Positions 11,387-18,636 of a DNA stretch of 64,000 bases are shown in pieces; the first letter of the stretch is position 1; each line of letters starts with the position of its first letter. The notes beneath the pieces were generated by a model, which saw nothing but the letters and a program-made list of their open reading frames with translations, was not told the DNA's origin and did not search any database. Both the position numbers and the translations under genes were made by a program. This DNA comes from Tritrichomonas musculus (Eukaryota > Parabasalia > Tritrichomonadida > Tritrichomonadidae), in contig JAPFFF010000030.1 of NCBI GenBank assembly GCA_039105265.1, positions 1,612,001 through 1,676,000 of the forward strand, written 5' to 3'.

Positions 11387-11536
11387 TCAGGCGTATAATG
11401 TGCGTCTCAGCTCATCGGTCAACTCAGGTGGTTCATCCTCTGCAGTAAACGATACCAATATTAGTAGTTCAATTATGTTGGTCGCTAGTATCAACCCTAA
11501 TAATATATTCATGATGATCTCGCTTGCAAGTGACAT
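11387..11536 (-). CDS. Small single-pass membrane protein, 49 aa, inner Polinton
   Basis: A short frame starting at an ATG at 11536 and ending in TGA at 11387. After a short N-terminus (MSLASE) comes one hydrophobic helix, IIMNILLGLILATNIIELL, and then a strongly acidic soluble tail (TAEDEPPELTDELR). This is the layout of a tiny type I/III membrane protein. It fits neatly between the ATPase and the 204-residue gene, and its ATG follows an AT-rich box (TTTCATAAATG) as other genes here do. Small membrane proteins are common in membrane-containing relatives of Polintons. The role is unknown. The frame is short enough that chance remains possible. Confidence 0.6.
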   Translation of the reverse strand: MSLASEIIMNILLGLILATNIIELLILVSFTAEDEPPELTDELRRTLYA

Positions 11537-11546
11537 TTATGAAAAT

Positions 11547-12161
11547 TTAAATACAAATTTTGAGTGATATCGAGTGTCTTATGAGCTCGGTCCATACATG
11601 GTTATATCCATATTTCAATTCATTGGATACCCCATTTTTGGATACCAATATCTTATCAATCTTCATGTACTTCGAATTTGAAACACAGCCCGTACACCCA
11701 CTGTCCTCATTTATAACCAACTCAACCTTGTCAGCCTTAGTGAGTATTTTAATGAGCTCCATCAATGTGTTGCTATGGCACACAAGATAGTTGTTCATCC
11801 TCAATGGATTCGTTTCATAGATACTCAGCAATATCTCGAGGAATTTATTTTTGGTATCCAAATCCTCACCGTCAAGTTCTAATGAACGTTCTAGAGGAGG
11901 ATTGTTTATTAGAGCAACTGATGGATATGGACCAGTTGTCGAGGCTGTAGTAAAATTTGCATCCTGGGTGCCAGTTTGAGGATAACCTTCAGTATATCCC
12001 ATTTGAGGTTGCACTTGAGGTTGCATCTGTGGGACTTGAGGGTATGATACTGGTTGTACAGGTGGAGGTCTATTCGCAGCAATCTTAATATTCACATTCT
12101 GCTCCTGTTTAACACTAGCATCATTTTCACTTGATAGAATTCTAGCCTTATGGAGAGTCAT
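11547..12161 (-). CDS. Unknown inner Polinton protein with proline/glutamine-rich N-terminus, 204 aa
   Basis: The start is set at 12161 because the frame upstream offers only a TTG, and a TATTTTTG box lies about 14 bases before this ATG. Residues 30-85 are rich in Pro, Gln and Tyr (VPQMQPQVQPQMGY) and look disordered. The C-terminal 110 residues form a compact domain with the pattern NPLRMNNYLVCHSNTLMELI, a Cys pair (GCTGC) and TELIRHS near the end. I think the same domain occurs in other trichomonad Polintons, but no function is known to me. Lying between the major capsid and the ATPase, it is probably a virion or assembly factor. Confidence 0.65.
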   Translation of the reverse strand: MTLHKARILSSENDASVKQEQNVNIKIAANRPPPVQPVSYPQVPQMQPQVQPQMGYTEGYPQTGTQDANFTTASTTGPYPSVALINNPPLERSLELDGEDLDTKNKFLEILLSIYETNPLRMNNYLVCHSNTLMELIKILTKADKVELVINEDSGCTGCVSNSKYMKIDKILVSKNGVSNELKYGYNHVWTELIRHSISLKICI

Positions 12162-12203
12162 TTCCAAAGCACAAAAATATTTTTACCCCAATTGCTATAT
12201 TTC

Positions 12204-14072
12204 TTAAGTCATTTCTGGGTCAACTTGTGAGCCAGCTGGTGATTCATCATCAACATATTCAAGACCATCGAGTGAGAGCTTAAAGTATGTGTCTCTACAT
12301 AAACAGAGTTGTACAGGTGGTGGTCTAACAACAGCTCCACTTGGTTCAATAATATTATAATATGTATCATTATTGCCAGTGAATATTGGTTGACCATTGA
12401 CTTGAATTTGGATATTACCTTTGCCACCATCTAAGCCATCATAACAGTATCCAGCAGATGCTCTCTCAGTTTGGACATTGAATACAAATGATGTGGCATC
12501 ACTCAATGTATTCTTATATCTATTTCCATCAACATCATTCTTGGGCATAGTGAAGCTATCCTCAAATTCCTTAGTACATTGGAGTGTGATGCTATCCAAA
12601 TCGCCAGCTGTTAGTTGACTCTCGAAGAATCTAGCACCAATGGTACTAACATTCTCATCTGGGAAGTTCTTACCACCAATATTCAAATAACAATTTTGGT
12701 AAACGGGATTCTCAAATACGGTCAAATCGTTGTGATGCTTGGGGAACAATAATGACATGCTTGTGACATTTATTAATGGGATATTCAATGTAGATTTGAT
12801 TCCATTGGATGCAGCAGCAATTGGGAATGCATGATAATCTACCTTTTGGGATGGAATTATCAGTCCTTCACGTAATATGGATTCGATACCCGCACGAGTG
12901 GCTTCACAAACACCATATCCTTGCATGTTGGATTTACATAAAGTGATAGTCATTCGGTTAACGGTGAGAGTTGCCGGTTGCGATTCATATTTAAGTTCAT
13001 TATTCTCTTCAACGATTTCAATTGTCATATAGTCTTCAATAGTACCTTTGTAATCGGGATTATGGCGTGCAATCTCCTTTAAATTCATAGTCTTCTTAAT
13101 ACCGAATTTCTCATATTCCTCATCTGTAAATTCGAAAGTGATTTCAATTGGTGTATCATTAACTGGAGTTCCATGTTCGGCACAAATATTGTACTTAAAT
13201 TTGATTGTATTATCGAATACCCCTGGTATAAGTGCTTCATTACCAATTTGCGTAAATTGCCTCTTGAGTTTACCACGAGCCTTGATCTCACGCAATTGCT
13301 CCAACTGCTTCATTGTAATATGATCATCATCTTCCAAGAATGCCTTCGCTTCAGCAACCGTATATGGATCAATAACTGCCCATACAAGACCTGCTGGACT
13401 GACTTGGAATCTAATAGATAAATCACCAATGATTCCATTGGGGAATAAATCGAATGCCTGCAATGCAAGCAAGTCATCAAATGGTATATTCAAATCGAAT
13501 TCAGTAGTGGTCTTCCCATTGGCTTTGAAATCATTGAGATTAACATAAACACCTGCATGAGTTTGACTATAATTTGAAACATTCTCCCATAAGCTGTGAA
13601 CGAATCTGCGGCGTTTCTTCTCGGTTTCTGGTTTCAAAACTGAGTATAGGAAGCCCTCACGAATGCATTCATTTTGCTGATATCCAACATTGACATTGTT
13701 ATGGAGAATCTCCAGCCTGTCGAATAATTGGTTCGAGGACTTGAATCCCACAAACAATTTGTAGAGGTTATCAGGATCTTCAATCAATTGTAATTTAGCA
13801 GTATCGGTGTTCAATTGCAAATCAAGTTTGATGTGGAATGTGAGGAAACCTTTATCAACATCACTAATAAAGTGGTCGGGGTGCGTTAATGAAATCTGTG
13901 AGTACTGACCTTGATGGAATGGTGCTGGTTGGTCATGGCAATCAACAGTTCTAAATGAGAAGCTTCTGGTACCATCATTGGTATTAATAATGTTTCTCAT
14001 CTTCTGGAATGTCTCCATAACATTACCAGCCTCGTACATCAAGTTGTGAGCTCTTTCGTTCCTATATTTCAT
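12204..14072 (-). CDS. Major capsid protein, inner Polinton
   Basis: A 622-residue protein starting MKYRNERAHN. The size, long runs of beta strands and position beside the packaging ATPase fit the double-jelly-roll major capsid protein of Polintons. Stretches such as HPDHFISDVDKGFLTFHIKL, a long middle loop with charged helices (MKQLEQLREIKARGKLKR) and PLINVTSMSLLFPKHH look like jelly-roll strands and inter-strand loops. The frame is open to 14354, but that part lies antisense to the next gene and lacks a convincing start, so the ATG at 14072 is chosen. The family call is by architecture and context; a structure-based search would settle it. Confidence 0.75.
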   Translation of the reverse strand: MKYRNERAHNLMYEAGNVMETFQKMRNIINTNDGTRSFSFRTVDCHDQPAPFHQGQYSQISLTHPDHFISDVDKGFLTFHIKLDLQLNTDTAKLQLIEDPDNLYKLFVGFKSSNQLFDRLEILHNNVNVGYQQNECIREGFLYSVLKPETEKKRRRFVHSLWENVSNYSQTHAGVYVNLNDFKANGKTTTEFDLNIPFDDLLALQAFDLFPNGIIGDLSIRFQVSPAGLVWAVIDPYTVAEAKAFLEDDDHITMKQLEQLREIKARGKLKRQFTQIGNEALIPGVFDNTIKFKYNICAEHGTPVNDTPIEITFEFTDEEYEKFGIKKTMNLKEIARHNPDYKGTIEDYMTIEIVEENNELKYESQPATLTVNRMTITLCKSNMQGYGVCEATRAGIESILREGLIIPSQKVDYHAFPIAAASNGIKSTLNIPLINVTSMSLLFPKHHNDLTVFENPVYQNCYLNIGGKNFPDENVSTIGARFFESQLTAGDLDSITLQCTKEFEDSFTMPKNDVDGNRYKNTLSDATSFVFNVQTERASAGYCYDGLDGGKGNIQIQVNGQPIFTGNNDTYYNIIEPSGAVVRPPPVQLCLCRDTYFKLSLDGLEYVDDESPAGSQVDPEMT

Positions 14073-14118
14073 TTGTACCTTGGAAAAAACCAGGAAATCA
14101 CATTTTTTTATATACCAA

Positions 14119-14370
14119 ATGGGCATTGGTATCTTCAGGAAGATAAAAGATGGATTCCGCAAAGTGGGATCTACACTCAGGAATGTCGCGCAGAGAGTTG
14201 TTGATAAGCTACCTACAGTTGTCAATGTTGGTAGACAAATCATTGATAGGGTCAAACCAATTGCAGGATTGATACCTGGTGCAGGTGGACTACTTGATAC
14301 AATTGATAGAGGTTTGGGAACGGTTGGTAAGGCTGGTGAAATAGGTAAATCCATATTGGATAAAGTTTAA
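14119..14370 (+). CDS. Small amphipathic glycine-rich virion-like protein, 83 aa
   Basis: Starts MGIGIFRKIKDGFRKVG. It contains several short amphipathic basic helices and a hydrophobic glycine/proline segment, PIAGLIPGAGGLLDTID. Such peptides resemble the membrane-active or core peptides of adenovirus-like virions (pVI/pX type) and the small PX/PY-type proteins of Polintons; this is inference from composition. It is divergent from the major capsid gene with 46 bases between starts, so the two are probably co-expressed. An upstream in-frame ATG-like start at 14080 is less likely because it sits in the shared promoter. Confidence 0.6.
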   Translation: MGIGIFRKIKDGFRKVGSTLRNVAQRVVDKLPTVVNVGRQIIDRVKPIAGLIPGAGGLLDTIDRGLGTVGKAGEIGKSILDKV

Positions 14371-14420
14371 TCATCACCAAATATCCACATACATATGAAT
14401 TTATTTTTGCCTGTTTTGAA

Positions 14421-14882
14421 ATGAATACAGATAATGTGAAACATTTAGCCCAATGCGATATTAAGGTCATAAACGATAATAAGCTGGAGCAGCGTACGTT
14501 CAACTCAGTAGAGGAGTTCGACCTGTTCTACCAGAAGTACAAGGATATGTTCAATGAGAAGACCACCAATTATCTCAATAAAACCTACAAAATTATCACC
14601 CCTGAGTGTGAGTACAGGATTACCAAACGCACCGGCAAGGATGGCTCCAATAATGTGTTTCTCAAGAAAATCTCTAAGCAAGCCGATAACGATAACCTCG
14701 TGGAGATCCAATTTGCAAACATTCGAGCTGACATAAATGTATTGCAGTCATCATTAGATTCGTATTCCAAACGGATTACCACTTTGGAGAACACCATTGG
14801 CATGATCACTACAAAAATAAATCAGCTCACCAATACTGTGAATGAATGTACTGATGCTGTGAACAACCTCCTAAGACATTAA
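14421..14882 (+). CDS. Coiled-coil protein, 153 aa, inner Polinton
   Basis: The N-terminal half is a small mixed domain ending in a basic beta hairpin (ECEYRITKRTGKDGSNN). The C-terminal half (about residues 95-150) is a long amphipathic coiled coil with regular I/L spacing (LDSYSKRITTLENTIG). A TTTATTTTTG box lies about 12 bases before the ATG. It ends with a 4-base tail-to-tail overlap with the next gene. The layout suggests an oligomeric virion or spike-base protein, but nothing identifies it. Confidence 0.65.
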   Translation: MNTDNVKHLAQCDIKVINDNKLEQRTFNSVEEFDLFYQKYKDMFNEKTTNYLNKTYKIITPECEYRITKRTGKDGSNNVFLKKISKQADNDNLVEIQFANIRADINVLQSSLDSYSKRITTLENTIGMITTKINQLTNTVNECTDAVNNLLRH

Positions 14883-15106
14883 ATTTTTGAATTATTTGGG
14901 ACTACCTGGTGATTGAGCGAGTGGTGTATCGCTGATGATGTTGATTTAATAACTGGGTCATGTATAATACACCCCTTATCTTCATATTTTTGGATTGTAG
15001 GTTTGGTACAACTCATGGTTCGCATATTTCGCATGTGGCGTTCCAGGTGATTGAAATACGTAAGCCCATTAGAATCTTTTAATACACGGCGTTCCTCATA
15101 AGACAT
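14879..15106 (-). CDS. Small unknown protein, 75 aa, inner Polinton
   Basis: A short basic protein starting MSYEERRVLKDSNGLTYFNH, with several His, Met and Cys residues (RHMRNMRTMSCTKP) but no clean zinc-binding pattern. It reads away from the 77-residue coiled-coil gene with 34 bases between starts and overlaps the 153-residue gene at its end. It is supported by this tight fit and a T-rich box upstream of the ATG. Function unknown. Confidence 0.5.
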   Translation of the reverse strand: MSYEERRVLKDSNGLTYFNHLERHMRNMRTMSCTKPTIQKYEDKGCIIHDPVIKSTSSAIHHSLNHQVVPNNSKI

Positions 15107-15140
15107 TTAATCTTGAAAAAACACTTTTTTTCGTATCTAA

Positions 15141-15374
15141 ATGACTGAATTGAGTGAATACAAGAAAGAGATTCCAGAGTTGAAGCGCATCAAGCATGAT
15201 CTCAAGGAGAAGTGCTATTTGTATAAGGGTCATCTCAATAACATCAAAGGTGGCATGCTGGGTAGCAATGGTCTTGCCGTTCGTGAATCACTGATTGAAG
15301 ATATTAATAGTTTGAAGGAAAAGGTTGCCAAACTCGAGAATGAGTTAGCTGAATTATCAAGCGATAACCATTAA
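15141..15374 (+). CDS. Small coiled-coil protein, 77 aa, inner Polinton
   Basis: Two charged helical segments (MTELSEYKKEIPELKRIKHD and NSLKEKVAKLENELAELS) are separated by a glycine-rich linker (GGMLGSNG). Heptad leucines in the second segment predict a dimeric or trimeric coiled coil. It is divergent from the 75-residue gene and followed by the integrase on the same strand. A scaffold or virion accessory role is possible but not shown. Confidence 0.6.
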   Translation: MTELSEYKKEIPELKRIKHDLKEKCYLYKGHLNNIKGGMLGSNGLAVRESLIEDINSLKEKVAKLENELAELSSDNH

Positions 15375-15445
15375 ATTCCCAGGGTCGCAATATTGCTAGG
15401 ATGTATTCCATACTCCCGATTGAGACCATTATTTTTGCACATTAA

Positions 15446-16708
15446 ATGATGCACAAGCTCTCAGTCCCACAGGGGATGTCTGATAACAAGAAATCATTCA
15501 AGATATTCGATAATGAGTACAAGTCATTGCTCAAGTACCCATTCAAATCTAAAATATCAAAATTGGACCCATCACTGTTTATCGTCAACCCCGAGTATCA
15601 TCATGAACCATTCGTTAAGGACTTCAAATTGAAACCATGTAATTCTTATTCAAAACCGGATTTCTCATTTGAACCTGGCTGCTGGGAGGTCGATTTGATG
15701 TTTGTGAAGTACACTACGAAGGAACATGGAATACCTCCTGGTTATAAATTGGTACCCCATGAAACCATTTACCTCATCATGGTGAATGTCAACACGCGAT
15801 ATCTAATTGTGGAACCGCTTAAGGACAAACTAGCTGATACCATTAAGGATGCATACGCCAAAATCATTCTCGATAAATATGATGACTTCAAATTTAATAC
15901 CATCAAATGTGATGGTGAAAATAATCTACTAAAAGTGCTTGATGTGGCAAATCAAACTGATGAAAATAGGGAAATAGCCAATGGCACTAAAAATGTGCTA
16001 TTCAATAAAAATGCACTGATCGTTAATAAATCCAAACATAGCAACTCTCACAAAATCGTTGATGCAACCATTAGGACACTCCGCAATGCATTCGGTTTAG
16101 ATAATCGTCGAATTGGAGACCCTTTCCTGATGCAACAGATGGTCCACTACTATAACAACACACCGCATCGTTCTCTACGAATGCCCAATCCCAATTATCG
16201 AGATGATGAGTATTATGACCAGTATCTGGCTAAAGAGCCTAAGTGGATATACTATACACCCAATCAAATGCAGCACAACCCTGATTTGGAATGGAGATAC
16301 ATCAGGGATTGCCAACGGAGGCTACGTCGAATCAAAAATAATATGCAAATGGATGGTCTACTGAGCTATCACAAGGGTAATATCATATTGATCCATTACG
16401 ATACATCCAAAACTGAGAAGAAGCATGAGAAGCAGAGGCGTGTGTTCAATGAGATTGCTGAATTCATAAGATACCATAATGGGAACGTCGAATGCAAATT
16501 GCTGAACCCATATCGTAGATTCCAGTTGAATGCTGATAAGCAAGCAGGAACTGCGTTCTATGTGCCGTATATCAAAACCAAAACTGGTCGAACGCCAATG
16601 ACTGATGATGAGCGAGCTACTATAACAATCCCCATCATGTACACCCGATTCGTGGCACCCAATTATGAATCATTGGGTGAAGACTATAAGCAGTACTTTG
16701 CTGTCTAA
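15446..16708 (+). CDS. Retroviral-type (DDE superfamily) integrase, inner Polinton
   Basis: A 420-residue integrase that would insert the element into chromosomes and make the 6-bp duplication. The RNase H-fold core begins with WEVDLMFVKY near residue 76, followed by an IYLIMVNVNTRYLIVEPL strand pair and IKCDGENN near 155. The conserved helix region NSHKIVDATIRTLRNAFG follows near 195, and then HRSLRMPNPN, the usual PhxS-type segment after the core. The C-terminal half is basic and probably binds DNA. A TTATTTTTG box lies about 8 bases before the ATG. It is followed after 3 bases by the next gene, the tightest same-strand spacing in the element. Confidence 0.88.
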   Translation: MMHKLSVPQGMSDNKKSFKIFDNEYKSLLKYPFKSKISKLDPSLFIVNPEYHHEPFVKDFKLKPCNSYSKPDFSFEPGCWEVDLMFVKYTTKEHGIPPGYKLVPHETIYLIMVNVNTRYLIVEPLKDKLADTIKDAYAKIILDKYDDFKFNTIKCDGENNLLKVLDVANQTDENREIANGTKNVLFNKNALIVNKSKHSNSHKIVDATIRTLRNAFGLDNRRIGDPFLMQQMVHYYNNTPHRSLRMPNPNYRDDEYYDQYLAKEPKWIYYTPNQMQHNPDLEWRYIRDCQRRLRRIKNNMQMDGLLSYHKGNIILIHYDTSKTEKKHEKQRRVFNEIAEFIRYHNGNVECKLLNPYRRFQLNADKQAGTAFYVPYIKTKTGRTPMTDDERATITIPIMYTRFVAPNYESLGEDYKQYFAV

Positions 16709-16711
16709 TAA

Positions 16712-17044
16712 ATGCCCAAACGCTATTTTCATACGCAAACCACCGAATTTACATTACCTGAGGATTTCATATATAGTCGCAACAAGAAGTACATCGTAGT
16801 GCAGTATGTAGGGGCTATCGTAAATAAGACCATAATCGGTGATTTAATGGTACACTCAGACATTGTTGAATTCGACCCATACTGCGACCACTTCATAATG
16901 TTAGCCAACAGGCGGCAAACTAAGTATCGCAAATATGAGATGCTCAACAGGACCAAGCGGGATTTCAAAATATGGTTCACAGACCTGTATGGCAATGAGA
17001 TAAAACCTGATGCATTCGTGCTATCATGCTTGCTAATATATTGA
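16712..17044 (+). CDS. Small beta-rich protein, candidate single jelly-roll minor capsid, 110 aa
   Basis: The ATG follows the integrase stop by 3 bases. The protein is beta-rich throughout and ends FKIWFTDLYGNEIKPDAF plus a hydrophobic strand. That ending resembles the C-terminal pattern of Polinton minor capsid proteins and of the outer element's 249-residue protein. At 110 residues it is short for a full minor capsid protein of the family. It may be a different small jelly-roll protein. There is no own T-rich box, so it may depend on the integrase transcript. Confidence 0.4.
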   Translation: MPKRYFHTQTTEFTLPEDFIYSRNKKYIVVQYVGAIVNKTIIGDLMVHSDIVEFDPYCDHFIMLANRRQTKYRKYEMLNRTKRDFKIWFTDLYGNEIKPDAFVLSCLLIY

Positions 17045-17135
17045 ATATAGAATGCAGTTCGCTAGCGCTCGGCAATGAAATTGCTTCCTGCTTGGGTTAC
17101 CGAATAAGCCTCTAAATGAGTTTATTTTTGGGTAA

Positions 17136-18617
17136 ATGAATGATGACTACTTTGAGGTTTATACATTGAAACCAGGTCAATATCGTGAATTAAAATATTC
17201 AAAATATTTATCAGCGGTATACCTTGATGTCGATAAATCTACTAAATTATATTTCCCACGTGATTTAGTTCCACCACCAGTCGTTCATGACTACACGATT
17301 GATAAAAATGGAGCTACATTCACAATGACATCACATGAAAAAGTTCCTACATATATATGGGAATCTAGATATGTGCCATCAGCGAATGACTTTTGTATGA
17401 TACTAGTTCGAGGACCCAATAATCATAAACTTTATCCAAAATCGTATATCGCCTATCACAGAAATATTTTCAAGGAAACTGTTCTTGCAAACACAACTAA
17501 AAGACCTGGTGATTATGTTATAGGGTTTGAGATAGCGGTTTATTCAAATCATTTGCTTCTACCAGAAATATATTGTTTTGAACAAGATCCTTTATACCCG
17601 TCAAACCAGACAGCTCAACAAGATAGTCGTCCAAAACCCATTCAATTTTCATTCTCAAGCGATGAAGTTTTTAGTAAGTCTCCACCTAGTAAAAATATTT
17701 TGGTTAATAATGGGACTGCCCCATTTGAGAAAAAAACTAAGGATTGGTATCATGAACACACATCATATCACCCTCGACAAAAACTTATATGTAATGATTA
17801 CACGGATGAGGCTAGTGAGAGTAGTGATAATGAACAAAATACATATGACCCGCATGAAGCTGAGTATAGGGATTATCAGGTGAGAAATCAAAATAAAATT
17901 AGTCCAAGTGGTGTATATATGTCTACCGATAAGAGACCAGGTACGAAGTCCGTTGTTGCTCGAAAAACAAATGGTTCACTCCAAGAATATCGAGTTGGGA
18001 AACGTGCGATGACTGATATACGACGCAAGCAGTCATATAAATATCAAAAATATCAGGGTGACGCTCAAACTCTCAATCCTAGAAGTACATATGACTCGCA
18101 GAGTGGTTACTCGCAGAGGCTCGACACTAGGAGCGATGATGAGTATTCTAGTGAATCAAATGTTGATGATGATTATGCTCCACGAAGTAGTTCACGTAGA
18201 CAGCACAGTCTGTATCGTAATGGACTTAGAGACAGGACTCGTGAGCAGGAATCACAAGATAACTCCAATACTAGAACACCTGAGCAGAAGGTACTTCGTA
18301 CTTCATCTAGAAAGCATTCCAGTTCAGTGAAGACATCGCAGTCTGTGAAATTTGGTAAATCATTTAAACCATATCGGGAGAAATTCACACCACAATTCAA
18401 GGGGAATACCATGGACACCACATTTGAGTATGAGAGTAGTCGTGAGTATGGAACACTTCCTGAATATAGTGAGCAGGAGCTAAGTTCTCAATATGAGGAG
18501 GAGGAGCCTGAACGTGAACCTGAACCTGAGCCACCTCGCAAGCATAAACGCAATGCAAAAATAATATCCAAACGTAGCCAAAAACGCAAGAATTTCTTTG
18601 ACCGATTCAAGCAATAA
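17136..18617 (+). CDS. Unknown protein with beta-rich head and long charged disordered tail, 493 aa
   Basis: Residues 1-160 form a folded, beta-rich domain (for example YFEVYTLKPGQYRELKY and PGDYVIGFEIAVYSNHLLLP). The remaining 330 residues are low-complexity and rich in Ser, Arg, Gln, Asp, Glu and Tyr. They end in an acidic/proline block (EEEEPEREPEPEPPRKHKR) and a basic tail. The tail could bind nucleic acid or link capsid and genome. A TTTATTTTTG box lies about 6 bases before the ATG. The head could be a minor capsid or spike domain. I do not recognise the family. Confidence 0.6.
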   Translation: MNDDYFEVYTLKPGQYRELKYSKYLSAVYLDVDKSTKLYFPRDLVPPPVVHDYTIDKNGATFTMTSHEKVPTYIWESRYVPSANDFCMILVRGPNNHKLYPKSYIAYHRNIFKETVLANTTKRPGDYVIGFEIAVYSNHLLLPEIYCFEQDPLYPSNQTAQQDSRPKPIQFSFSSDEVFSKSPPSKNILVNNGTAPFEKKTKDWYHEHTSYHPRQKLICNDYTDEASESSDNEQNTYDPHEAEYRDYQVRNQNKISPSGVYMSTDKRPGTKSVVARKTNGSLQEYRVGKRAMTDIRRKQSYKYQKYQGDAQTLNPRSTYDSQSGYSQRLDTRSDDEYSSESNVDDDYAPRSSSRRQHSLYRNGLRDRTREQESQDNSNTRTPEQKVLRTSSRKHSSSVKTSQSVKFGKSFKPYREKFTPQFKGNTMDTTFEYESSREYGTLPEYSEQELSSQYEEEEPEREPEPEPPRKHKRNAKIISKRSQKRKNFFDRFKQ

Positions 18618-18636
18618 TATATGCAATAATATATGC

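Noticed and set aside
14073-14354. N-terminal extension of the major capsid frame to 14354
   Set aside because: It is antisense to the 83-residue gene, its proline/leucine-rich peptide is unlike a capsid start, and the ATG at 14072 gives a normal N-terminus.
10425-16708. An adenain-like maturation protease in the inner element
   Set aside because: None of the small proteins shows a convincing His-Asp/Glu-Gln-Cys order, so none was called.
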